6,462 nt of DNA from the NCBI GenBank assembly GCA_013152695.1, contig JAADFV010000136.1, forward strand, positions 1 through 6,462, written 5' to 3'. Both the position numbers and the translations under genes were made by a program. The notes under the pieces were generated by a model. That model worked only from the letters and a program-made list of their open reading frames with translations, was not told the origin of the DNA and did not search any database. Source of the stretch: Chloroflexota bacterium. Its GTDB lineage: Bacteria; Chloroflexota; Anaerolineae; J102. Within the stretch, counting starts at the first letter, position 1. The number at the start of each line of letters is the position of its first letter. Below are positions 1 to 5,840 of the stretch, one piece after another.

Positions 1-1695
1 CAAGGCACAGGTAAGTACATCGTTGTTTATTCCACACGTACCCTGCTTCAATGTTACCGCTTGAAGGAGAAGCGCTGTTGGCAGGGGATCTCGCACGACA
101 ATGTTTGTTGCCAGGGAGGGCCCGTTATTGACCACGGTAAAGGTGTAAGTCAGAGTGTCTCCCAGGGAGGCAATCACCGGCGAAACCTCCTGAGTGATGG
201 CCAAGTCGGCTTGAGGAATGACCATAGTCTCGAGGGTAGCGGTGTTGTTGTCAGGATTGGGATCACTTCCTGCGAAACTGACGGTGGCAGTATCGACGAG
301 GGTTGCCCGTGCCTCTTCGGGAATCGCGACAATAACGGTGACTGTTTCCTGTTGATTCCAGCCCATCGTTCCGATTTGGCAGGTAATTTGCTCAGCATTG
401 ACGTAGCAAGGGCCTTGCGTGGCCGTGGCCGAAACAAGGGTAACACCGGCGGGCATAGTATTGACCAAAACTACACCATCTGCAGGTGTGGAAGCAAAAT
501 TGGTTATGGTGATGGAGTATTTGAGCTCTTCGCCGGGGATGGCAATGGAGGGGTTGGTAGTGATGGACAGGCCTAAATCAGCGCCTTCGAAGACCGAAAC
601 CGCCAGAACAGAGGCATTATTGTCAGGGTCGGGGTCTGTCGTATCGGCAGTAATTCGGGCTGTATTGGTGAGGACACCGGGCTCTTCCGGAGCACGCACG
701 ACTACCTGGGCTCTTAGCTCCGCCCCGGCCGCCAACTCGCCCAGAGGACAGGTGACCAAGTTGCCGGAATAAGAGCAGGCTCCGCGGCTCGAAGAAGCAC
801 TGAAGAGTGTGACGTTGTCAGGAAGAATGTCGCTGAGGACGGCATTGGGTGCTGCCACAGGCCCGGCATTGCTGGCGATGAGGGTATAGGTCAAGACCTC
901 TCCCACTTCGACTGCTGCCGGCTGGGCACTCTGAGAGACGGAGATATCGGCACTCCAGACGATACTGCTTTCGGCATCAGACACGTTATTGTCGGGGTTG
1001 GGATCGTAGGCTTCGCCTGTCACGGTAGCGACATTAGCGACGGTTGTGTTGACCGTATTGGCAACAGCTTCGATCACGACGGTGCCTTCCGCGTTCACAG
1101 CCAAGGCGCCTAGTTGGCACGTCACTATCCCCTGGCTTTCGCTGCAATCACCCTGGGATGGTGTGATAGCGGTGAGGGTTACGCCATCAGGGAGGGTGTC
1201 TTCTACGACCACGCCGGTGGCAAGGGATGGCCCCAAATTGGCAATGGTAAGCCTGAATGTCAGCGTCTCTCCTGCCAGCACTGATGGCTGTATGGCACTT
1301 TGGCTGATGGCAAGATCGGCATGGCGGACGATGTCATCGGTGAAGACGATGACGTCTTCGTCAGAAGCCAGATCGATTTGCATGGCACTAACTTTTACCC
1401 GATTGGAGATAGGGCCAAGGAGGTCGGGTTCAGGGAAAACGGCCAAGGACAGAGAAACACTGTCTTCGAAAAGGATATCGCCTAAATTGCATTGTACGCC
1501 CACTGCCGTGTTGCTGCAGTCGCCTCCTGTGGGGTTGTTTACGGCCAATAATTCGACACCGACGGGCAGGGTGTCTGAAATCACGACGCTGCCGGCGTCC
1601 TGCGGGCCGTAATTGATCACAGTGAGGGTGTAAGTGAAAGGCACACCGGCGACAAGCAGATCGCTGGAAAGCGCCTGTGTCACATCGAGGTTGAC
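1..1695 (-). repeat. Five tandem DUF11-type repeats within the cytochrome-stalk gene
   Basis: Modules begin at residues 258, 383, 506, 629 and 753 (bases 1695, 1320, 951, 582 and 210), so the period is 123-125 residues. Each has an opening like ADLAIS, then G-[ED]-x-L-x-[YF]-[TSR]-[LIF]-x-[ITV]-x-N, a D-x-LP-x-x-V strand, and a cysteine pair ending in C-x-[LI]-G. Modules 2-4 close with D-P-[ND]-PDNN. The copies have diverged at DNA level, so this is protein-level repetition rather than recent DNA duplication. The last module is truncated by the window edge. Confidence 0.9.
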
Positions 1696-2466
1696 TTGTG
1701 TTCTGGCTGCGATCAGTTCATCCACATTGGGGACGGTCATAAAGCCGTCGCTGGTTTCTTGACGGTTATCGGCACTGTGGGGATGGCAAACAATACAGTT
1801 TTCACCACTAAAATCGAAATGTCCGTCGTGTCCTGCTCCTCCCATGTGTTTCATACGGCCACGAGCCTGGTGGCAGGTCACACAGAGGCGAGTATTGGCA
1901 GGACTGACGCCGTCATCGAAGGAATTTACACCACGGCGAGAAGTAAATGTCACAGGGCCAGCAGGCTCGCCATCGCCCATTATGACGAAATCTTTGATAC
2001 CGAATAGGTTGGTAGAGCCATGCGGATCATGGCAGCTGACACATTTGAGTTGAAAGGCATCAACACTACGGTTATCAAAGTCTACATTGCCATGGGTAGA
2101 GATGGGCGTATCGATGTACGCTCCTGTCCCGTTGTGGCAGGTATTGCAAAATTCGTTGCTTTCAAGAATATCCTGGGTTGTGTTGGGCTGAACATTCATC
2201 CCACCACCTCCACCCATGCCACCGCGGATAAGTAAGTACCGCCTGTTGGCGGTGTGGGCGCGGTGGCATTCGGCACAGGCATCGGTCGTTGCCGAATAAT
2301 TGCCGCGATGAGGCCCCCCTTGTTGCGGAGGGGCCGCCCAGATGGCGGGCGCGAGCAATATAACACTTCCCAGGCAAACGAGAATGAGGATAAAGAATAT
2401 TCTGACCGGGAGGGTCAAATGTGATCTATTGATCGAAACAAAGAGTTTCGGTGTTGGCGTCATCAT
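1..2466 (-). CDS. Multiheme cytochrome-DUF11 repeat surface protein (3' end beyond window)
   Basis: Reading the minus strand from the ATG at 2466 gives 822 codons with no stop before base 1, so the C-terminus is missing. Residues 1-20 are polar, residues 21-44 are a hydrophobic export signal or anchor ending AIWA/A, and residues 51-230 form a heme domain. CXXCH sites lie at C64, C107, C142, C195 and C224, with extra histidines at 53, 71, 125, 149, 207, 213, 216 and 230 able to serve as distal ligands. From residue 258 onward there are five DUF11-type extracellular beta-sandwich repeats, the fifth cut by the window edge. DUF11 repeats usually build surface stalks, so I infer a five-heme head carried on a long extracellular stem. 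The ATG overlaps the upstream cytochrome stop as ATGA, implying coupled translation; the next codon (2463) is also ATG and could be the start. The missing part may hold more repeats and an anchor or sorting signal. Confidence 0.93.
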   Translation of the reverse strand, partial: MMTPTPKLFVSINRSHLTLPVRIFFILILVCLGSVILLAPAIWAAPPQQGGPHRGNYSATTDACAECHRAHTANRRYLLIRGGMGGGGGMNVQPNTTQDILESNEFCNTCHNGTGAYIDTPISTHGNVDFDNRSVDAFQLKCVSCHDPHGSTNLFGIKDFVIMGDGEPAGPVTFTSRRGVNSFDDGVSPANTRLCVTCHQARGRMKHMGGAGHDGHFDFSGENCIVCHPHSADNRQETSDGFMTVPNVDELIAARTQVNLDVTQALSSDLLVAGVPFTYTLTVINYGPQDAGSVVISDTLPVGVELLAVNNPTGGDCSNTAVGVQCNLGDILFEDSVSLSLAVFPEPDLLGPISNRVKVSAMQIDLASDEDVIVFTDDIVRHADLAISQSAIQPSVLAGETLTFRLTIANLGPSLATGVVVEDTLPDGVTLTAITPSQGDCSESQGIVTCQLGALAVNAEGTVVIEAVANTVNTTVANVATVTGEAYDPNPDNNVSDAESSIVWSADISVSQSAQPAAVEVGEVLTYTLIASNAGPVAAPNAVLSDILPDNVTLFSASSSRGACSYSGNLVTCPLGELAAGAELRAQVVVRAPEEPGVLTNTARITADTTDPDPDNNASVLAVSVFEGADLGLSITTNPSIAIPGEELKYSITITNFASTPADGVVLVNTMPAGVTLVSATATQGPCYVNAEQITCQIGTMGWNQQETVTVIVAIPEEARATLVDTATVSFAGSDPNPDNNTATLETMVIPQADLAITQEVSPVIASLGDTLTYTFTVVNNGPSLATNIVVRDPLPTALLLQAVTLKQGTCGINNDVLTCAL

Positions 2467-3470
2467 TTATCGTGGCACAACTGGCATGTCCCCCGATTAT
2501 CCACGCGTAAGAGAGAGCTTCGCTCATTACCACTGGGTGCTGTGGAGCCATCGGGCCAGGATACACTTCCGGCGTAGTTAGCCATCACGGCCGATGTACC
2601 ATGGGCGACGTGACAGGTTAAGCAGGAGACTGGTTTGTGTGCATAGGTGGGATTACCTGTGGCGGGTGGGCCTCCATGTAAATTATGGCAACCACAGCCG
2701 CTGCCCACAGAAATGTGCCGATAAGCAAAGATTGAATCGCCAGAGTCGGTGTGGCCACTGTCAGAGAGCGCCAGATAACGATCGTGACATTGCGAGCACC
2801 AATGAGCAATGTCATTGAAGATTTGGTCGTCGTAGGCCTGACCGAAGTATTTTCCGTTGCCATCATCGATGGTGTAATCTTTGTTGTTTTCGTCAGGTAC
2901 AAGCGTGGTGCCACTGCCCGAACCAATGGGCGTGGCCCGCAAAATACGGTAGGTGGCAGTATTGCCACCACCTTCACCACCATGCGGGTTGTGGCAAGAG
3001 ACGCAGGAGAGGGTGATGCTGCTGCCCGGCCCAGAGCCGATGCTGCCGCTACCCCAAACCGTGCCGCTGCTGTTGTCCCAGATATGCGAAGAGGTGACAG
3101 GGGCAGAAGAGACTGTACCGCTCCAGCTTGTGTCCATACGGACATTGACAAAACCGCCTCCTTTCAATCCCCGGTTGACCACGCCTTCGTCCGGCGACTC
3201 TACGTTGTTGTCTCGTTGCAAGTAAACGCCATCGGTAACATCCGTGTCTGCACCATTGCCGGTGGTTCCATGGCAGGTGAGACAGAGTCCGTGGCTGGTG
3301 CTTGAGACGAGCAAATTCGTGCCCTGGGCGGTGTGGGCACGATGACAGCCGGCACAAGCGTCGGTGGTGGCGGTATAGTTGCCGTGAGGCCCGTTGTCTG
3401 CATAAATGGGTGCAGATATCATTAAGGCCACAATGGCGGCGGCAATGGCAAAAACATACCTAACTTTCAT
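2463..3470 (-). CDS. Secreted multiheme c-type cytochrome, six CXXCH plus one CXCH
   Basis: This 335-residue protein has a clear signal peptide (MKVR, hydrophobic 5-20, probable cleavage after IYA at residue 24). CXXCH heme sites lie at C39, C63, C156, C225, C283 and C329, the last ending the protein as CQLCHDK. A seventh site at 259-262 reads C-G-C-H, one residue short of canonical. Doubled motifs (CHRAH, CHNPH, CHVAH) and histidines at 29, 60, 129, 223, 240, 252, 265 and 278 offer ample bis-histidine ligation. Residues 29-67 match the upstream cytochrome closely, including identical spacing of the first two hemes, so the two are paralogues. Gly/Ser-rich stretches (136-152, 181-188) look like flexible surface loops. 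Likely role: periplasmic or extracellular electron transfer. The start is supported by AGAGGGGG six bases upstream; the stop overlaps the next gene. Confidence 0.95.
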   Translation of the reverse strand: MKVRYVFAIAAAIVALMISAPIYADNGPHGNYTATTDACAGCHRAHTAQGTNLLVSSTSHGLCLTCHGTTGNGADTDVTDGVYLQRDNNVESPDEGVVNRGLKGGGFVNVRMDTSWSGTVSSAPVTSSHIWDNSSGTVWGSGSIGSGPGSSITLSCVSCHNPHGGEGGGNTATYRILRATPIGSGSGTTLVPDENNKDYTIDDGNGKYFGQAYDDQIFNDIAHWCSQCHDRYLALSDSGHTDSGDSIFAYRHISVGSGCGCHNLHGGPPATGNPTYAHKPVSCLTCHVAHGTSAVMANYAGSVSWPDGSTAPSGNERSSLLRVDNRGTCQLCHDK

Positions 3471-3476
3471 AGTTAT

Positions 3477-3486
3477 CCCCCTCTCC
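3477..3486 (-). promoter_or_regulatory. Ribosome binding site of the second cytochrome
   Basis: GGAGAGGGGG lies six bases before the ATG at 3470. It is purine-rich but an imperfect match to AGGAGG; a better match (GGAGG) sits inside the adjacent hairpin arm, where it would be paired with CCTCC. That arrangement could limit translation. Confidence 0.6.
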
Positions 3487-3487
3487 G

Positions 3488-3521
3488 GCTCCTCCCCCGA
3501 CCAGGAGGTCGAGAGAGGAGC
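3488..3521 (-). promoter_or_regulatory. Long intercistronic RNA hairpin between the two cytochromes
   Basis: The arms 3488-3502 and 3507-3521 pair over 15 positions around a four-base loop (AGGA on the plus strand). Thirteen pairs are Watson-Crick; the other two (3495/3514 and 3497/3512) are G-U pairs only in minus-strand RNA and C-A mismatches on the other strand, so the structure belongs to the cytochrome transcript. No U-run follows, so a simple intrinsic terminator is unlikely. It ends 17 bases before the next ATG, just upstream of that gene's ribosome binding site. Likely effects are transcript stabilisation, processing or setting unequal expression of the two cytochromes. Confidence 0.7.
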
Positions 3522-3539
3522 TTGTTGGAGTGTACAGTG

Positions 3540-3556
3540 ACGCGAATGGATCGCGT
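3540..3556 (-). promoter_or_regulatory. Small hairpin just after the hexaheme cytochrome stop codon
   Basis: A 6-bp perfect stem (ACGCGA with TCGCGT) encloses a five-base loop and begins eight bases after the TAG at 3565. It has no following T-run, so it is not a convincing terminator. It may mark the mRNA 3' end of the first cytochrome or pair with the larger hairpin nearby in stabilising the message. Confidence 0.4.
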
Positions 3557-3564
3557 TTCATGAA

Positions 3565-4449
3565 CTACTTCTTGTGGCAAGCCTGACACACGCCACGGTT
3601 GTCGGCGCGTAACAGGGCGCTGTCGCCGGCAGGACCGGCACCGGCAGCGTAGCCAGTCATTGCGACCGAAGTACCGTGCGGTAAGTGGCAGGTCTGGCAG
3701 ACGAGATAGTTATCACTTGTGCCCGCCAAAGGCACCGTAACGGTGTCACCGTTAGTGTCGGTGAAGGAGGGCGTGTAACTGGTCGTCTGGTCTACAGGGT
3801 GAGTGAAGGTGGGATCGCTGGGATAGTTGGCTGCATGCTGGTAAGGATCGTGGCAGGCACCACAGACATTACTCTGATTGCTGGCCCAATTCTCAGTCCC
3901 ATAGTCCTTGGCTGCACCTTCATCACTTTGACTAACGGTAATGGGCGATACGCCATTGATGTCGGTCTTGATGAGACGGTAGTTGGTGGAACCGTGGGGG
4001 TCGTGGCAGGAGGCGCAATCGAGGGCATCGATAGTGCCAGTCACACCACGCAGGCCGCCAGCACCCCAGGCGCCAGTTTCGGTACCCGTGGGATCGTGGC
4101 TAGAGGTGACAGCAGCACCCTTGTAGTTGACAAAACCACCGCCGAGAAGGTTAGCGTTATTGGTTGTGCTTGTACCTTCGTCGCCACCTCTGCCGGAAAC
4201 GAATAGACCGTCTTCGACGTTGGTGTTGGCGCCGGTACCAGAAGTGCCATGGCAGGAAACACACAGGTCATATGTGCTGCTGGCCATGAGTAGCTTCCCA
4301 CCGGAAGCTGTGTGAGCACGGTGACAGCCGGCGCAAGCGTCGGTGGTGGCTGTGTAGTTACCGTGTGGACCGCCATTGGCTGAAGCTACATTTGCTACAA
4401 TGAGCAGCATAGCGACAACCACTAGCGATACTAAGAGTAGTTTTTTCAT
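3565..4449 (-). CDS. Secreted hexaheme c-type cytochrome, doubled-CXXCH family
   Basis: This 294-residue exported protein has a signal peptide at 1-24 (MKK, hydrophobic 4-19, cleavage after ASA). Six canonical CXXCH sites start at C39, C63, C145, C196, C251 and C288; the last is almost at the C-terminus (CQACHKK). CHRAH, CHDPH and CHLPH are doubled motifs in which the second histidine often ligates a neighbouring heme. Non-CXXCH histidines at 29, 46, 118, 152, 205, 217 and 258 are enough for six bis-histidine hemes. Size and heme number are in the range of filament-forming extracellular cytochromes such as Geobacter OmcS, but I see no sequence match that proves this relationship. It is the first cytochrome of the set, with its own 200-base leader and a good ribosome binding site (AAAGGAGAG), so it is probably the most strongly expressed of the three. 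Confidence 0.95.
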   Translation of the reverse strand: MKKLLLVSLVVVAMLLIVANVASANGGPHGNYTATTDACAGCHRAHTASGGKLLMASSTYDLCVSCHGTSGTGANTNVEDGLFVSGRGGDEGTSTTNNANLLGGGFVNYKGAAVTSSHDPTGTETGAWGAGGLRGVTGTIDALDCASCHDPHGSTNYRLIKTDINGVSPITVSQSDEGAAKDYGTENWASNQSNVCGACHDPYQHAANYPSDPTFTHPVDQTTSYTPSFTDTNGDTVTVPLAGTSDNYLVCQTCHLPHGTSVAMTGYAAGAGPAGDSALLRADNRGVCQACHKK

Positions 4450-4457
4450 GGGAATTT

Positions 4458-4466
4458 CTCTCCTTT
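4458..4466 (-). promoter_or_regulatory. Ribosome binding site of the hexaheme cytochrome
   Basis: AAAGGAGAG stands eight bases before the ATG at 4449, a good Shine-Dalgarno sequence. It fixes the start at MKKLLL, which also gives a proper signal peptide. Confidence 0.8.
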
Positions 4467-4513
4467 CTTTTTTCCTGTCCTGGGGGGGAATACCAGTGGT
4501 GAGATAAGATTAG

Positions 4514-4560
4514 CGACATAACTGATGGAATCATGTCGTAAGCGGTTGGTAATCAGTTAT
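4514..4560 (-). repeat. Overlapping, mutually exclusive inverted repeats in the leader
   Basis: ATAACTGAT (4518-4526) and ATCAGTTAT (4552-4560) form a perfect 9-bp inverted repeat with a 25-base spacer. CGACAT (4514-4519) and ATGTCG (4533-4538) form a second 6-bp inverted repeat with a 13-base spacer. They share bases 4518-4519 and cannot both form fully. They may be alternative RNA folds or a regulator-binding operator; the A+T-rich 9-bp arms would suit either. Confidence 0.4.
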
Positions 4561-4561
4561 C

Positions 4562-4580
4562 CTACATAATCTTCCTCCTT
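4562..4580 (-). other. Start-stop mini-ORF (ATG-TAG) behind a perfect Shine-Dalgarno
   Basis: AAGGAGG (4574-4580) is followed after six bases by ATG (4565-4567) and immediately by TAG (4562-4564). The signal is stronger than the ribosome binding sites of the real genes nearby. No longer reading frame begins here. It could be a minimal upstream ORF that captures ribosomes, or the remains of a deleted gene's start. Confidence 0.45.
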
Positions 4581-4611
4581 AGCTAATTGGGGGCCATCCG
4601 TCAAGGATTTC

Positions 4612-4628
4612 GGGTGCTGGTTGCACCC
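4612..4628 (-). terminator. Weak terminator-like hairpin after the NHL gene
   Basis: GGGTGC and GCACCC pair perfectly around a five-base loop, starting 21 bases after the NHL stop. The position suits a terminator of the TPR-NHL unit, but there is no T-run on the minus strand after it, so termination by this element alone is doubtful. Confidence 0.3.
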
Positions 4629-4649
4629 TTCAATATCCTGCTGGATGCG

Positions 4650-5840
4650 TTAATATGACCAGATCTGGATGCGGTTGTTTTCTCGATCGGCTACATAAAG
4701 GCGCCCACTGACTGATACCGCGATATCATTCGGGTAGTTGAACTGAGCACTTAGGTTGCCCATGGAGCCGAAGGAGAAGAGGAAACTGGGTTCGGGGCCC
4801 GAGAAGTCGTAAATTTTGACATCTTGGCCGACCGCATCCACAACGTGCAGGCGATCCCGGTTGTCGATGGCCATGCCGCGCGGTAAACTAAGCGCACCAT
4901 CGCCGCTTCCGGCACCGAAGTGAAAAAGGAAGCCGCCTTGGTCATTCCAGACCGAGAGACGCCCATTGTTGCCATCAGAAACGATCATTCTGCCCTGAGA
5001 ATCTGCTACGGCTGCATTGGGGAAGAGGAATTGCCCGTTTCCCTGGCCGGAGATTCCGAATTGGAAGGCAGAGAGATCGAAGTTCAGCCAGTCGGGACTC
5101 ATGATCACGCTGGCAGGGACGACCATGACCGAGTGGCGACCTTCGGTCACGTCGGTCAGGATCATTTGATCCTTGGTGTCGAAACGGATGCCGAGAGGTG
5201 CCCAACTGGCATAGTCGGGGCGGGGCAATGTCTGTGCATTGCCGTCGGCATCTTGATAAGTGACTTCATCGCTGAAGATGTTGTAAGAATATGAGCCGAG
5301 ACTTGGTGCTGTCCCCGTATGTTTGGAGACATATTCACTGAGGGTGAGGGTGGGGCTGAGAATGGTATCGAGATAACCGCCATCTCTATTGAAAACAATG
5401 ATGGCGTGTTGTAATCGGTCTGTGACATATACGCGACCACGTGAGTCGGTAGCGATGTACACGGGGGAGCGTTCGCCCGGTTTGACACCAGGCAACGAGA
5501 AAGAGCCGAGGAGATTGCCGTCGGTATCGAACATTTTGATCAACCGTTCTCCCCGTGATTCTGTGACGTAAAACCGATCTCCATCTGGAGAAACGGCAAC
5601 GCCGATGGGACCATCTACTTCATAAATAGAGAACATGTAGTGGGGGGGATAGTTGACTTCTACGGGAACGGGTAGGAGTTCGGGTAGGGGCTCTGGTTGA
5701 TTCAAATAGGAGGCAAAAATGAAGCTGACGAAGACGAGAACAAGCAAAAGTGCAAAGAGGATCGCTAACAGGAGTTTTCGTCTGCGTTTTTCTTCTTTTC
5801 GGGGTTGGGGCTTCGGTGGAGGGTTCAATGTGGCACTCAT
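4650..5840 (-). CDS. Membrane-anchored NHL-repeat beta-propeller protein
   Basis: A 396-residue protein with a Pro- and Lys/Arg-rich N-terminus (residues 1-22), one transmembrane segment (about 23-46), a short Pro-rich linker (48-66) and then a propeller to the C-terminus. The positive N-terminus predicts the propeller faces outward. Blades resembling NHL repeats, with the pattern P-x-x-[IV]-A-[VTI]-[SD]-x-x-[GD]-R-[LV]-Y-V-[TA]-[DE], are visible near 77-116, 125-160, 214-243, 274-308, 319-355 and 369-396, about six in all. Residues 160-212 are an acidic, Tyr/Ser-rich insertion that breaks the repeat rhythm. NHL propellers usually bind proteins or other ligands; here a role in docking or assembling surface cytochromes is inferred from neighbourhood only. 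The start overlaps the TPR gene stop by ATGA. An enzyme-like propeller or a cleavable signal instead of an anchor cannot be excluded. Confidence 0.93.
   Translation of the reverse strand: MSATLNPPPKPQPRKEEKRRRKLLLAILFALLLVLVFVSFIFASYLNQPEPLPELLPVPVEVNYPPHYMFSIYEVDGPIGVAVSPDGDRFYVTESRGERLIKMFDTDGNLLGSFSLPGVKPGERSPVYIATDSRGRVYVTDRLQHAIIVFNRDGGYLDTILSPTLTLSEYVSKHTGTAPSLGSYSYNIFSDEVTYQDADGNAQTLPRPDYASWAPLGIRFDTKDQMILTDVTEGRHSVMVVPASVIMSPDWLNFDLSAFQFGISGQGNGQFLFPNAAVADSQGRMIVSDGNNGRLSVWNDQGGFLFHFGAGSGDGALSLPRGMAIDNRDRLHVVDAVGQDVKIYDFSGPEPSFLFSFGSMGNLSAQFNYPNDIAVSVSGRLYVADRENNRIQIWSY

Larger units (their letters stand above)
4450..4649 (-). promoter_or_regulatory. 200-base leader upstream of the cytochrome genes
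   Basis: This is the longest intergenic space in the window and the likely site of a promoter or attenuator for the cytochrome genes. In transcript order it holds a 6-bp hairpin (4612-4628), a strong Shine-Dalgarno with a start-stop codon pair (4562-4580), a 9-bp inverted repeat (arms 4552-4560 and 4518-4526), an overlapping 6-bp inverted repeat (arms 4533-4538 and 4514-4519), a run of seven C (G on the plus strand, 4482-4488), and the cytochrome ribosome binding site. I could not find a convincing -35/-10 pair; TTGACG at 4599-4604 lacks a matching -10. Confidence 0.5.

Noticed and set aside
1..1695. CRISPR or DNA-level tandem repeat array
   Set aside because: The periodicity of about 370 bases comes from protein modules with diverged DNA; there are no identical short repeats with spacers.
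2367..2385. Lipoprotein signal in the heme-DUF11 protein (Cys31 within the hydrophobic segment)
   Set aside because: The residues before the cysteine are I-L-V, and a lipobox needs a small residue such as Gly or Ala directly before Cys. Hydrophobic sequence continues for ten more residues.
61..2581. Plus-strand open frames (for example 61-576, 1046-1612, 1696-2007) and minus-strand 174-446 and 2162-2377 frames
   Set aside because: They lie inside the continuous minus-strand heme-DUF11 gene in other frames. Their translations are low-complexity or Arg/Ser/Pro-rich with no domain signals, while the minus-strand frame shows CXXCH sites and regular repeats.
2618..4376. Alternative frames across the two small cytochromes (2618-3151, 2751-3305, 3685-4206, 4041-4376)
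   Set aside because: Shadows of the cytochrome genes. Only the 2463-3470 and 3565-4449 frames have signal peptides, ribosome binding sites and conserved heme motifs.
4482..4488. Run of seven G/C as a phase-variation tract
   Set aside because: It lies in the leader outside any reading frame, and seven bases is short. A spacing effect on expression is possible but unsupported.
4576..4604. Sigma-70-like promoter with TTGACG at 4599-4604
   Set aside because: The -35 is good but no acceptable -10 hexamer is found at 15-19 bases; the best match is poor and falls on the Shine-Dalgarno of the mini-ORF.
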